A DNA stretch of 64,000 bases from UBA1858 sp964636225. Its GTDB lineage: Bacteria; Pseudomonadota; Gammaproteobacteria; UBA4575. Position 1 is the first letter of the stretch. Each line of letters begins with the position of its first letter. This document shows positions 18,164 to 27,513 of the stretch, piece by piece. The stretch is from the NCBI GenBank assembly GCA_964636225.1, contig CAZWQM010000001.1:124001-188000 (forward strand). Direction: 5' to 3'. The notes beneath the pieces were generated by a model. It saw only the letters and a program-made list of their open reading frames with translations, was not told where the DNA came from and did no database searches. The translations under genes were made by a program, and so were the position numbers.

Positions 18164-19267
18164 ATGCCCAAAACACGCTATCAAAACGCACTCAATGCTA
18201 ATCAAGTCAACTATGACGAGAATCAAATGCGGGTCGTTGAGCAACTGGATAAGCTGCACCGCAGACTTGCAAAAAAAAATAAGCCACAGACAACATCCCT
18301 GACCTCTAAACTGGCAGGGCTTTTGCGCTTACGAAGCGAAACTTCAGAAACCATTAAAGGGCTCTACATATGGGGTTCGGTAGGTCGCGGCAAGACATTT
18401 TTAATGGATATCTTTTACGAATGTCTACCACAAGAGAGAAAACTGAGACTGCACTTTCATCGCTTTATGCATGAAGTTCATCAGCAGCTGGGAAAAATAA
18501 GCAATGAGCAGAACCCGCTGATACTAGTTGCGGAGAAATTCAAGCAACGTACAGATATTATTTGTCTGGATGAGTTTTTTGTTTCCGACATTGGTGATGC
18601 CATGATTCTGGCCGGGCTGCTTAAAGCTTTTTTCTCACAAGACATTGTGTTTGTAACCACCAGTAACTGTCACCCTGATGAGCTTTATAGTGGCGGATTG
18701 CAAAGACAGAAATTTATTCCTGCAATCGAACTGCTTAAACAGCAAACTCAAGTGATTGAGCTTGGAGGCAACACCGACCACCGACTGGAATATCTGGAAC
18801 ACGCGAACATTTATTATTCACCGCTCGATGAAACCGCACAAAAAATTATGTTAGATAACTTCATGCATATTTCTACAGAATCAGGGGTGGAAAACGAATG
18901 TTTGACTATAGAAGGAAGAAGCATACCTACCCTGCGCTGCTCAGATGGGACAGTATGGCTAGAGTTCAACGCCTTATGCGACGGACCGAGAAGTGCGGTA
19001 GACTATATTGAAATTGGTCGCTGCTTTAATACCATTCTAATATCCAACATACCGGTACTCACAAATAAGGATGATCTTGCACGTCGTTTCATTACAGCCA
19101 TTGACGAGTTTTATGATCGCAGTGTTAAAGTTATTATTTCAGCAGAAGCCGATGTTCATGATTTATACAAAGGCAAGAGATTATCGTTTGAATTTCAACG
19201 TACAGTAAGCCGCTTACTTGAAATGCGTTCTCATGATTATCTCGCAAGACCTCATAAATCACTGTGA
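18164..19267 (+). CDS. zapE: Cell division protein ZapE (AFG1-like ATPase)
   Basis: P-loop ATPase of the AFG1/ZapE family, which in Escherichia coli associates with the Z ring. It has Walker A GSVGRGKT (about residues 70-77), Walker B ICLDEFFVSDIGDAM (about 133-147), the family segment FVTTSNCHPDELYSGGLQR, and normal length (367). It is transcribed alone, with a 430-base upstream region containing the candidate small RNA. Confidence 0.93.
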   Translation: MPKTRYQNALNANQVNYDENQMRVVEQLDKLHRRLAKKNKPQTTSLTSKLAGLLRLRSETSETIKGLYIWGSVGRGKTFLMDIFYECLPQERKLRLHFHRFMHEVHQQLGKISNEQNPLILVAEKFKQRTDIICLDEFFVSDIGDAMILAGLLKAFFSQDIVFVTTSNCHPDELYSGGLQRQKFIPAIELLKQQTQVIELGGNTDHRLEYLEHANIYYSPLDETAQKIMLDNFMHISTESGVENECLTIEGRSIPTLRCSDGTVWLEFNALCDGPRSAVDYIEIGRCFNTILISNIPVLTNKDDLARRFITAIDEFYDRSVKVIISAEADVHDLYKGKRLSFEFQRTVSRLLEMRSHDYLARPHKSL

Positions 19268-19323
19268 CAGGCCTGGCTTGTTTGGTTATCATTAACATCT
19301 AATTTATAGAGTGTGAGTTGATT

Positions 19324-20307
19324 ATGAAAAAGCCAGTTACTGTAGCCATTACAGGTGCAGGAGGAAATATTGGATATGCTATTGCTTTTCGAATTGCTGC
19401 TGGAGATTTGTTCGGCCCTGATCAACCAGTAAACTTACATTTAATTGAAATTGAGCCAGTACTTCCTAAATTAACCGGGATTGTCATGGAGCTCAATGAC
19501 TGCGCATTTGTTACATTAAATAAAGTTGTTGCCACCGCAGATTTCTCAACAGGTTTCGGTGATGCGGACTATATTTTTCTGATTGGTTCCAGACCCCGTG
19601 GAAAAGGCATGGAACGACAGGATCTCTTAAGTGCCAACGGTGCCATATTCAAGCCTACGGGAAAAGCAATTAGTAAAAATGCTGCCAAAGATGTACGTGT
19701 ATTAGTAGTTGGCAATCCGGCCAATACCAACGCATTAATTACTTTACACAATGCACCTAATTTAAATCCTAATCAAATAACCTCCATGATGCGTCTGGAT
19801 CATAATCGCACTATCAGCATGCTGGCTGAAAAAGTGGGCGAACATTCTTCCGCGATCAAGAATGTTACCGTGTGGGGAAATCATTCCACCACTCAATTCC
19901 CAGATTTGCAACACTGCACTATCAATCGCAATAAAGCGTTTGATTTGATTGATATGAACTGGTATCGGGATGAATTCATTGAACGTGTACAAAAACGTGG
20001 GGCAGAAATAATTCAAGCACGCGGTGAATCATCTGCCGCTTCTGCCGCTTCTGCAGCTATTGATCACATGCGTGACTGGGTGCTCGGTTCAGACGGTGAT
20101 AGCTGGGTCAGCATGGGCACTTACTCCACAGGAAGTTATGGCGTTACCAGCGAACTCATGTATTCATTTCCAACTCAATGCATTAAGCGTGAATACCATA
20201 CCATCACAGATTTAGAGCTGGATGACTTCTCACGCGAAATGATCGCGCTCTCCGAAAAAGAGTTAATCAAAGAACGCGATATGATTCGATGGCTACTTTG
20301 TGATTAA
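19324..20307 (+). CDS. mdh: Malate dehydrogenase
   Basis: NAD-dependent malate/oxaloacetate interconversion in the TCA cycle. The N-terminal dinucleotide motif TGAGGNIG (residues 10-17), the mobile substrate loop SRPRGKGMERQDLL, NPANTNALI, MRLDHNR and the catalytic WGNHSTTQFPD (His about 188) are all present. This is the type closely related to cytosolic MDH. ATG at 19324 is used; an in-frame TTG at 19318 is less likely. It stands alone, convergent with the hydrolase gene. Confidence 0.96.
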   Translation: MKKPVTVAITGAGGNIGYAIAFRIAAGDLFGPDQPVNLHLIEIEPVLPKLTGIVMELNDCAFVTLNKVVATADFSTGFGDADYIFLIGSRPRGKGMERQDLLSANGAIFKPTGKAISKNAAKDVRVLVVGNPANTNALITLHNAPNLNPNQITSMMRLDHNRTISMLAEKVGEHSSAIKNVTVWGNHSTTQFPDLQHCTINRNKAFDLIDMNWYRDEFIERVQKRGAEIIQARGESSAASAASAAIDHMRDWVLGSDGDSWVSMGTYSTGSYGVTSELMYSFPTQCIKREYHTITDLELDDFSREMIALSEKELIKERDMIRWLLCD

Positions 20308-20324
20308 ATTGTTTAACGAGTGAT

Positions 20325-21188
20325 TTATATATTTACTCCTTCCCACTCAGTAATAAAATCGTCAATGTAATCAGCAACAACGTCAGGCCTGTCTTCTTGA
20401 ACATAGTGACCCGCTCTTTCAATAATCTCAAACCTCACAGGACCTGAGATCGCTTTCTTCAACCGACGTCCTGACTCTGCAGGCATCCATGCATCATGTA
20501 ATGCCCAGCAGATCATCGTAGGACAGGTTATCTTTGAATGATCCACACTCAAGGTTTCTTCATTGGTGGGCTCTGAGCATATTTTCACAAGTGATTTAAA
20601 ACCATGAAGGCCCGGTCCTCTACCCCAAAACTGTAGGTAATTCTGTTTTACGTTTTGGTCCGTAAAAGCTATTTTATCGTAGCTACCCGTCCTTAACAGT
20701 CCAGGAAAAGCAGCAGCAGCCTGCGCCATCCCCATCTGCAAAGTCGCATCATCAACACCGACAAGAGCATTGAATGCTTCAACTTCTAATACTGGCCAAT
20801 AATCCCATGCCACTGGATTAATCAGAACAAGTCTAGAAATATAATCACAATATTTAGATGCAAAGATCTGACAAACACCACCGCCATGATCATGCCCAAC
20901 TAAAATTACTTTTCCCTTCAACCCTAAACCTTCAATAACACCTTTAATTGCTTCAGCTTGATTCGTTAATGTATGTTTAAAGTCATCAAGAGGCATGTCG
21001 GATTGGCCGTAACCCACCATGTCCATTGCCAATGTGCGATATTTATCTTTTAAATTCTCTTGTACATGGCGCCATAATCTGGCATTGGTAGGAATGCCGT
21101 GGACCATTAATAGAGTTGTATCACCACTGCCACACTCTTCGATATTTATATTAAGTTTAAGACCATCGACGGTTATTTCTTGTTTCAT
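20325..21188 (-). CDS. Alpha/beta hydrolase, haloalkane dehalogenase-like
   Basis: A 287-residue alpha/beta hydrolase with oxyanion segment HGIPTNARLWRHV, nucleophile elbow VGHDHGG in which aspartate (about residue 100) replaces serine, and late catalytic histidine in RAGHYVQEDRPD. An Asp nucleophile is typical of haloalkane or haloacetate dehalogenases and epoxide hydrolases rather than esterases, but the substrate cannot be assigned. GAGGGG precedes two adjacent ATG codons (21191 and 21188); the second has the better spacing. The tetR gene 38 bases upstream on the same strand probably controls it. Confidence 0.8.
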   Translation of the reverse strand: MKQEITVDGLKLNINIEECGSGDTTLLMVHGIPTNARLWRHVQENLKDKYRTLAMDMVGYGQSDMPLDDFKHTLTNQAEAIKGVIEGLGLKGKVILVGHDHGGGVCQIFASKYCDYISRLVLINPVAWDYWPVLEVEAFNALVGVDDATLQMGMAQAAAAFPGLLRTGSYDKIAFTDQNVKQNYLQFWGRGPGLHGFKSLVKICSEPTNEETLSVDHSKITCPTMICWALHDAWMPAESGRRLKKAISGPVRFEIIERAGHYVQEDRPDVVADYIDDFITEWEGVNI

Positions 21189-21226
21189 CATTTACCCCTC
21201 TTGAAGTTATTTGTTGTTTAATGCTT

Positions 21227-21811
21227 TTACTTGTCCAATAGATTTTCTATTTGTTTAACAATTCCTCTGACTGAAGACCCCGTTACATTCGTACGACTTA
21301 GAACAAATAGTCCTTGCGCACAATTGACCAGCATATCAGCCGTACTTTCAACATCTATGTTTTGTGATATTTCGTTCGCTTTTTGTGCTCGTATAAGCGT
21401 GTCTTTAAAGACTTTTATCATGTGTTTCAAAGTAACATTAGTTTGCCTTTGAATTGCTTGGTCATGTTGAGCTAACTCTGCAATAGAGTTTGTAACCAAA
21501 CATCCCAGAATTTCACCTTTACTTAATGCGTCTTTGGCACGTTCAGAAAAATAGCTCCTAATACCTTGCCTAGGTGAGCTGGCCTGCTCTATGTAAGAAA
21601 AGTTTTTAACAATGATGTTTTCATGATAGTACTGAAGTACATGCAGGAAGAGTGTTTGCTTGTTTTGGAACGTGTCATATAGGCTTTGACGATTAATGCC
21701 CATTGCAGACTCCAGTTTGGGGATTGAAGTCGCATGATATCCCCTCAGCCAGAATTCACGCATGGCTTTCTCCAGCACTTCATTTTGATTGAATTGCTTA
21801 TTTCTTCCCAT
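21227..21811 (-). CDS. TetR/AcrR-family transcriptional regulator
   Basis: Ligand-responsive repressor of 194 residues. The N-terminal helix-turn-helix spans about residues 25-48 (HATSIPKLESAMGINRQSLYDTF), followed by FQNKQTLFLHVLQYY and a helical ligand domain with a TetR_C-like end. It is immediately upstream of the dehalogenase-like hydrolase and co-directional, so autoregulation plus control of that gene is likely but not demonstrated. The effector is unknown. Confidence 0.9.
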   Translation of the reverse strand: MGRNKQFNQNEVLEKAMREFWLRGYHATSIPKLESAMGINRQSLYDTFQNKQTLFLHVLQYYHENIIVKNFSYIEQASSPRQGIRSYFSERAKDALSKGEILGCLVTNSIAELAQHDQAIQRQTNVTLKHMIKVFKDTLIRAQKANEISQNIDVESTADMLVNCAQGLFVLSRTNVTGSSVRGIVKQIENLLDK

Positions 21812-21891
21812 ATAACTACGGTGAATTTAGAAATGTTTGACAAGAAGTCTAGGTATTATTGAACGATCTGTCAATTAAATGCATCAGACAC

Positions 21892-21918
21892 AAAAAAGCC
21901 CTGATGGACAGGGCTTTT
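21892..21918 (-). terminator. Intrinsic terminator after the Rrf2 gene
   Basis: A perfect 10-base stem (21894-21903 with 21909-21918) with a 5-base loop and a U run on the minus strand, 26 bases past the rrf2 stop. The A/T arms also allow some termination from the other side. Confidence 0.85.
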
Positions 21919-21943
21919 AAATACTTCTACTAGGCTATTCTTT

Positions 21944-22414
21944 TCATGCCGCTGAGCGGTCAGAAAAGATGCCATCATGATTATTTTCTCCAGTCGGAGT
22001 TTGAGGTTCCTGTTCCACCGGACGTCTAGAGAATTCTTCCAGAGTAATGCCATCGAGAAAACCATATATTCTTTTGCTTAATTCATCCCACAACCTATGT
22101 GTAACATATTTATTCTGCGCAGCAGATTCAGTTGATTCCTGAGCACCTGGCACTCGATATTCATCAATTGCCGAGATAATTTGCGCAATATTGATTTCGG
22201 CCGGAGTTCGTGACAGCTTGTACCCACCCCCAGGTCCACGCACGCCAACCACCAGACCTTTTTTACGCAACTTGGCAAATAACTGCTCCAGATACGACAA
22301 TGATATGCCCTGGCTTTGGGATATTTCAGCCAGCGTGACTGGCCGCACCTTATCATTCAGCGCCAGATCCATCATTGCGGTAATTGCATGACGCGCTTTG
22401 GTTGATAATTTCAT
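21944..22414 (-). CDS. Rrf2-family regulator, IscR-like but without Fe-S cysteines
   Basis: A 156-residue Rrf2 protein closely following IscR: the start MKLSTKARHA, the winged helix with ISLSYLEQLFAKLRKKGLV and VRGPGGGYKLS, and the C-terminal YGFLDGITLEEF. IscR holds its [2Fe-2S] cluster with three cysteines between the wing and that segment; this protein has no cysteine at all, and the corresponding stretch reads GAQESTESAAQNKYVTH. It may bind DNA without a cluster. The ATG at 22414 follows AAAGGTGG; the isc genes are not adjacent. Confidence 0.85.
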   Translation of the reverse strand: MKLSTKARHAITAMMDLALNDKVRPVTLAEISQSQGISLSYLEQLFAKLRKKGLVVGVRGPGGGYKLSRTPAEINIAQIISAIDEYRVPGAQESTESAAQNKYVTHRLWDELSKRIYGFLDGITLEEFSRRPVEQEPQTPTGENNHDGIFSDRSAA

Positions 22415-22828
22415 TTTGACCACCTTTGTTACTTGTACTATTAACTTCAATTACCTTATTAGTGTATATTTTTTGACTGTGGTTTCATTTTTCACAAAAT
22501 GTTTCTGAATTTTACCTTCGAAGCTATTTTTATGATTGGCTTGATTAAGCCTAAGCTTGAGAAAATCAGGCTCTCTGATTAATTATTAACCAATTGTACG
22601 CTTTAAACGTACTCAGATCGACTATTTTCTGAACAATTTGTACTAAACGTATAATACCCCTGAGCAATACAGAAACTTAGCCATTTATACAAGAAACGAT
22701 TGTCTCTCCATTTGTTTCTGAGGCGACTTTCTTCAGTAGAGCCGGTACAAAGCTCTCGTCTCTCCGGATGGACTACCCTCTTCAGGATATTTTTGAAACT
22801 TCTCTGGTCCCTTTAGTGGTACGTTGAG
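22415..22828. other. Non-coding gap upstream of the Rrf2 gene
   Basis: About 410 bases with no supported gene on either strand. The AT-rich part nearest the Rrf2 gene (to about 22510) presumably holds its promoter, but I cannot point to definite -35/-10 boxes or an IscR-type operator. The remainder abuts the broken gene and looks like decayed sequence. Confidence 0.4.
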
Positions 22829-23457
22829 TCAGTTATGGTTGATCGATATCAAACAATTTGATGAGGTGTTAAGTCTCGAACCGGGAATATCCCTGACCAT
22901 TGAGTCAACAAAATTCAGGGTCTCAGCGTGGCCGTGAACCATCTCCTTGCCATCCTGGTTGATTGAAATACGATGGCCCAATCCAGACACCATGCAAAGC
23001 CATTGCTTCTTATTAGAATCGACAAAATTTTGGAGCCTTTCTTAGATCAATTTGATGCCCAGCTGAAGGCGTTATGAAGTGCTGATTAATATTCATAGCA
23101 TCTACATGCGTAGCAGGTGATTGCTTGTGGGCAAACGAAATGGTTTGTCTCGCTTTTTGTTGAGTGTTTTCGGCTTCTCCATTTCCGTTATTCCGGCTCA
23201 GAGTCAGAGTTGCTTGTTTCACTTTCGAGTTAACGTGTGCAAGGTTTTGTTGCAAAACCACACCATGCGTTGACGACTGAGAAGATGTGACCAGCTTAAC
23301 TTTTTGAGAGGCCTGAGTGGGCTCGTTTAACCCCGATATTAATGCCGATTCTGCACTATCAGGATTAAAAAACTTCGCGACTTGCTGAAGGTATTCTCGC
23401 GAATTGTGTTGTACAACGCATAGCGCATTTCCAAAGTTATCAATCTGCTTTTAACAT
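22829..23457 (-). pseudogene. Frameshifted gene of unknown function
   Basis: Reading the minus strand from an ATG at 23457 gives a coherent product of about 209 codons only if one base is removed in each of two four-base runs: AAAA near 23450 and TTTT near 23030. The middle part stays open for about 140 codons and reads like protein (for example NSREYLQQVAKFFNPDSAES), and the last part ends at a TGA at 22829. I do not recognise the family. Real decay or sequencing errors could explain it. No clear ribosome site precedes the start. Confidence 0.4.
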
Positions 23458-23540
23458 TTAATCTACAAAGGCATCTGGACAAAGTATACATCTACGTAAT
23501 TGCAGAAATCTTTCATTTAACATGCAGTCTACTCCAATCA

Positions 23541-23876
23541 TCACAGCACTTTGCGACTGCCAGCTGAACTCAGAATTATCCAGACCAGCGCATCATTCAG
23601 GCAAACCACGCGCAAGTCTTGATAGCGGCGCCATACCTTGCCGTCGATGGAAACTGCCCAGTATTTATATATCGGCTCATACTTTAGCCAGTAGTGTGAT
23701 CTCGACAGATAACGTTTCACACCATCCAGCAAAGAAAACGCAAGCAAAATGACACCTGCGACACAAACCGCCGGCGGAATTTGGAAAAGCAGAATCAGGA
23801 TTAAACCACACAGATGAATCGCCACAATATAAATGGAAATTGTGTGTGAGGGTTTAACTTCAAACAGTTCAGTCAA
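23541..23876 (-). CDS. YgfX/CptA-like membrane protein
   Basis: A 111-residue protein with two adjacent hydrophobic helices (about residues 14-50) and a short C-terminal domain, overlapping the sdhE stop by 4 bases. YgfX is the usual partner gene of sdhE in gammaproteobacteria, where the pair has been described as a toxin/antitoxin-like module but SdhE is mainly a flavinylation factor. Sequence similarity is weak to the eye, so the call leans on position, length and topology. Confidence 0.65.
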   Translation of the reverse strand: MTELFEVKPSHTISIYIVAIHLCGLILILLFQIPPAVCVAGVILLAFSLLDGVKRYLSRSHYWLKYEPIYKYWAVSIDGKVWRRYQDLRVVCLNDALVWIILSSAGSRKVL

Positions 23877-24127
23877 ATTGAGTGAATTTTTTCAATTATA
23901 GCTCGTATAACCGGGTCGCTGACTTGGGTATCTCGAGTGAGTATCCCATGCAATTCCGGGTCTTGCAGCATCAGCAGTTCCTCAAACGCACATTGTTCAG
24001 CTTTGTTCGCATCATCGTAAAAGTGATCGAGATAACGTGTCGTTAAGGTATCCAGCTCTTTGGTACCTCGTCGACAGCGCCAATGTAATTTCGAGCGAAT
24101 TTTTGAATAGTCAGCTGAATCCGACAT
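23873..24127 (-). CDS. sdhE: Succinate dehydrogenase flavinylation factor SdhE
   Basis: Small (84-residue) assembly factor that promotes covalent FAD attachment to SdhA. It shows the hallmark RGxxE motif (RGTKE, residues 20-24) and the acidic LLMLQDPEL segment. It lies 18 bases after sdhB in the sdh operon, with ygfX translationally coupled behind it, which matches its partner SdhA being encoded in the same transcript. Confidence 0.93.
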   Translation of the reverse strand: MSDSADYSKIRSKLHWRCRRGTKELDTLTTRYLDHFYDDANKAEQCAFEELLMLQDPELHGILTRDTQVSDPVIRAIIEKIHSI

Positions 24128-24145
24128 ACTGGGATTCAGAGCGGA

Positions 24146-24928
24146 TCAGTTACGTCGCTTGACAATCAGCTTTTTAATCTCTGCAATTGCCTTGGCAGGG
24201 TTGAGATTCTTGGGACAAGCATTAGTGCAGTTCATAATGGTGTGACAGCGATAAAGCTTGAATGGATCTTCAAGCTCATCCAGACGTTCGCCCGTCGCTT
24301 CGTCGCGACTGTCTGCAATCCATCGGTACGCGGCCAACAGTGCTGCAGGACCTAAATAACGGTCACTATTCCACCAGTAACTTGGACAACTGGTCGAACA
24401 ACATGCGCACAAAATACATTCTTCAAGACCTTCCAACTTTTCACGATCTTCTTTTGATTGCAGGCGCTCACGATCAGGTGGTGGAGGCGTATCGGTCTGC
24501 ATCCAGGGTTTAACCGAAGCATACTGGGCATAGAAGTTAGTCAGATCGGGAACCAGATCCTTAACCACTGCCATATGCGGCAGTGGATACACATTCACAT
24601 CCCCTTTTATGTCTCCAATCGCTTTAATACAGGCTAGCGTATTCAGTCCGTCAATGTTCATGGAGCATGAACCGCAGATACCTTCTCGACAGGAACGTCT
24701 GAAGGTCAACGTCGGGTCAATTTCATTTTTAATTTTTATCAGCGCATCCAGCACCATCGGTCCACAGCTATCCAAATCAATTTCATAGGTATCCACACGT
24801 GGATTTTGCCCATCATCAGGGTCATAACGATAAATTTTAAATCGCTTGGTATTCTTGGCAGCCGTAGGCGCCTCGAAGATTTTGCCCTTTTTAACTACCG
24901 AGTTTGCTGGAAGTGTAAATTCAGCCAT
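24146..24928 (-). CDS. sdhB: Succinate dehydrogenase iron-sulfur subunit SdhB
   Basis: Carries electrons from the SdhA flavin to the quinone site. All three cluster-binding sets are present: Cys80/85/88/100 for [2Fe-2S], CILCACCSTSCP (from Cys170) for [4Fe-4S], and CHTIMNCTNACP for the third cluster. 260 residues is slightly longer than the E. coli subunit because of an N-terminal extension of about 20 residues. It is the fourth gene of the sdhCDAB order. Confidence 0.97.
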   Translation of the reverse strand: MAEFTLPANSVVKKGKIFEAPTAAKNTKRFKIYRYDPDDGQNPRVDTYEIDLDSCGPMVLDALIKIKNEIDPTLTFRRSCREGICGSCSMNIDGLNTLACIKAIGDIKGDVNVYPLPHMAVVKDLVPDLTNFYAQYASVKPWMQTDTPPPPDRERLQSKEDREKLEGLEECILCACCSTSCPSYWWNSDRYLGPAALLAAYRWIADSRDEATGERLDELEDPFKLYRCHTIMNCTNACPKNLNPAKAIAEIKKLIVKRRN

Positions 24929-24960
24929 TAAATAGCTCCTATGATCCTTTTCCTGTTTTT

Positions 24961-26751
24961 TTAATACACACGTGCTTTTGGTGGAAACACGTCGACTTCG
25001 TCTGTGAGCGTTGTTAAGTGCACAGGCCGATAATCGATATCCACTTCGCCTTTATCCGATACTGTCACCAGTGTGTGTTTCATCCATAATTCATCGTCTC
25101 GGTCTTGGTAGTCATCACGCGCGTGAGCACCACGGCTTTCTGGACGATTCAGTGCAGAAGCCACCGTCGCAATGGCTTGAGGAAAGAGATTAGAAAGTTC
25201 AAGAGTTTCAATTAAGTCAGTATTCCAAATCATTGATTTATCTGTGACTTTCACATCATCAAACTGATCATATAATTTTTTAACTTTTTCCAGCCCGGTG
25301 GATAATGACTCTCCGGTTCTAAACACTGCAGCATGGGTTTGCATGGTTTTCTGTAAACTCAGTCTAAGTTCTGCGGTACTGGTGCCACCATTGGCATGAC
25401 GCAGTGCATCAAAACGATCCATAACTTTTTCAGTGGCATGCTCAGGCAGGGTCGGATGTGGCGTATTGGGTTTGACCAGCTCGGCTGCACGGATCGCAGC
25501 TGCCCTTCCAAATACAATCAAATCCAACAGTGAATTCGACCCTAAACGGTTAGCCCCATGCACGGATACACAGGCGGCTTCACCGATGGCCATGAGCCCC
25601 GGCATTACAATATCAGGATCTCCGTCTACCAGATTGACTACCTGACCGTGATGATTTGTAGGAATTCCGCCCATATTGTAGTGAACCGTCGGAAGCACAG
25701 GAATAGGCTCTTTGGTAACATCCACACCGGCAAAAATTCGTGCGCTTTCGGCAATGCCTGGAAGTCTTTCATGAATCACATCAGCCCCCAAATGCTCCAG
25801 ATGCAAATGGATATGATCACCCTCATTACCAACACCACGACCCGCATTAATTTCCATCGTCATGGAACGACTAACCACATCACGTGAGGCCAGATCTTTG
25901 GCATTGGGTGCATAGCGTTCCATAAAGCGTTCACCCTCAGCATTGGTCAGATAACCACCTTCCCCTCGCGCACCTTCTGTAATCAGGCAGCCTGAACCGT
26001 AAATGCCGGTCGGATGAAATTGTACAAACTCCATATCCTGCAACGGCATGCCTGCACGTAAAATCATAGCGTTACCGTCACCTGTACAAGTATGTGCTGA
26101 AGTACAGGAGAAATAAGTTCGGCCATAACCGCCCGTGGCCAGTAGAACTTGATGAGCACGGTAGCGATGCAGCTGCCCCGTTGCCAGATCGATCGCAATC
26201 ACGCCACGACAGGTACCCTCATCATCCATTAATAAATCGATGGCAAAATATTCAATAAAGAATTCGGCATTATGCTTTAGCGATTGCTGGTACAAAGTAT
26301 GCAGTATCGCGTGACCGGTTCGATCCGCGGCGGCACAGGTACGTTGAGCAATCCCTTCGCCATAGCGTGTGGTCATTCCACCAAAAGGTCGCTGATAAAT
26401 CTTGCCTTCATCTGTACGAGAAAAAGGCACACCATAGTGTTCCAGCTCTACAATAGCAGGTACCGCTTCACGGCACATATATTCAATCGCATCCTGATCA
26501 CCTAGCCAGTCCGAGCCTTTGACTGTGTCATACATATGCCAGCGCCAGTCGTCTTCCCCCATATTACCCAAAGAAGCACTCATGCCGCCCTGCGCCGCTA
26601 CAGTGTGGCTACGCGTCGGGAAAACTTTTGTAATACACGCTGTCGATAATCCACTGACTGCCATGCCGAATGTTGCACGCAATCCTGCTCCACCCGCACC
26701 GACGACAAGAACGTCGTAGGAGTGATCTATAAACTTATAACTTTCGCTCAT
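24961..26751 (-). CDS. sdhA: Succinate dehydrogenase flavoprotein subunit SdhA
   Basis: Oxidises succinate to fumarate. The 596-residue protein has the N-terminal GAGGAGL FAD fold, the RSHTVAAQGG motif with the FAD-linking histidine (about residue 49), FHPTGIYGSG, and the catalytic region TEGARGEGGYL, with GEAACVSVHGANRLGSNSLLD near the C-terminal half. It lies 4 bases after sdhD. Confidence 0.97.
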   Translation of the reverse strand: MSESYKFIDHSYDVLVVGAGGAGLRATFGMAVSGLSTACITKVFPTRSHTVAAQGGMSASLGNMGEDDWRWHMYDTVKGSDWLGDQDAIEYMCREAVPAIVELEHYGVPFSRTDEGKIYQRPFGGMTTRYGEGIAQRTCAAADRTGHAILHTLYQQSLKHNAEFFIEYFAIDLLMDDEGTCRGVIAIDLATGQLHRYRAHQVLLATGGYGRTYFSCTSAHTCTGDGNAMILRAGMPLQDMEFVQFHPTGIYGSGCLITEGARGEGGYLTNAEGERFMERYAPNAKDLASRDVVSRSMTMEINAGRGVGNEGDHIHLHLEHLGADVIHERLPGIAESARIFAGVDVTKEPIPVLPTVHYNMGGIPTNHHGQVVNLVDGDPDIVMPGLMAIGEAACVSVHGANRLGSNSLLDLIVFGRAAAIRAAELVKPNTPHPTLPEHATEKVMDRFDALRHANGGTSTAELRLSLQKTMQTHAAVFRTGESLSTGLEKVKKLYDQFDDVKVTDKSMIWNTDLIETLELSNLFPQAIATVASALNRPESRGAHARDDYQDRDDELWMKHTLVTVSDKGEVDIDYRPVHLTTLTDEVDVFPPKARVY

Positions 26752-26755
26752 ACAA

Positions 26756-27127
26756 TTACAAAGATACTTTAATTATTGAAAATAAGCCCATGAATGTTAA
26801 AGCAATACAAGAAAAATTCAGAGCGATTAATGAGGTCACTTTGCGCCAGCCACCAACATAGTCTTCAATGATCACCTGCACACCCAGCTGAACGTGGTAG
26901 AACATGGTAACAACCAGCAGCGCTAATATAACGGCGACCACCGGTGACTGCATCCATACAATTACGGCGCTGTAACTAAATTCTCCAAAACTGGCAATGG
27001 TGTATGCAAACCAGATGGTAAGGGGAACCAGCGCAATAGAAGTTAATCGCTGTACCCACCAATGATGTGCGCCTTCTTTGGCAGACCCGAGACCTTTGGC
27101 ATTTGATAAAGGTGTTCTCAAACTCAT
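26756..27127 (-). CDS. sdhD: Succinate dehydrogenase membrane anchor SdhD
   Basis: Small haem b and quinone-binding anchor (123 residues) with three membrane helices. The second helix contains the haem histidine in FYHVQLGVQVIIEDYV, and the following EDY holds the aspartate/tyrosine pair typical of the quinone pocket. The N-terminus AHHWWVQRLTSIAL is typical. It lies 5 bases after sdhC. Confidence 0.93.
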   Translation of the reverse strand: MSLRTPLSNAKGLGSAKEGAHHWWVQRLTSIALVPLTIWFAYTIASFGEFSYSAVIVWMQSPVVAVILALLVVTMFYHVQLGVQVIIEDYVGGWRKVTSLIALNFSCIALTFMGLFSIIKVSL

Positions 27128-27132
27128 TTATG

Positions 27133-27513
27133 TTAACTCCACGCTATGGCCCAAGTGGCAGCGGTTGCTAATACTGCAAAGGCAATTACGAATAGGCCAG
27201 ATCGATTTGCTGTGTGTTTTTCTAGTGCCACACCGGCATCCCAGACCAGATGACGAACACCATTGGCCAAATGCAGATAAAGTGCAAATGTCCAACCGAA
27301 CAATAATAGCAAGCCAATGGGGTGGGCTAACCAGGATTGAACCGTTTCAAACTGACTGGATCCTGAGGCAATCGAGGCAAGCACAATAACCATAACCACG
27401 GCTCCAATGCCGAGAAACACGCCACTCATACGATGCAGTATGGATAGCGCCATGGTAAGCTGCCAGCGATATATCCCTAAATGTGGCGACAATGGCCGTT
27501 GAGATGTGCCCAT
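27133..27513 (-). CDS. sdhC: Succinate dehydrogenase cytochrome b556 subunit SdhC
   Basis: First gene of the sdh operon; 126 residues with three membrane helices. The signature RPLSPHLGIYRWQLTMALSI followed by HRMSGVFL, and the haem ligand histidine in HLANGVRHLVWD, are the SdhC hallmarks. The promoter should lie in the 254-base divergent gap shared with ygfZ (27514-27767), an AT-rich stretch in which I cannot assign boxes with confidence. Confidence 0.95.
   Translation of the reverse strand: MGTSQRPLSPHLGIYRWQLTMALSILHRMSGVFLGIGAVVMVIVLASIASGSSQFETVQSWLAHPIGLLLLFGWTFALYLHLANGVRHLVWDAGVALEKHTANRSGLFVIAFAVLATAATWAIAWS

Noticed and set aside
20034..20060. Nine-base tandem repeat (TCTGCCGCT) inside mdh
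   Set aside because: It encodes the normal alanine/serine-rich helix of malate dehydrogenase, so it is coding and not a separate repeat element.
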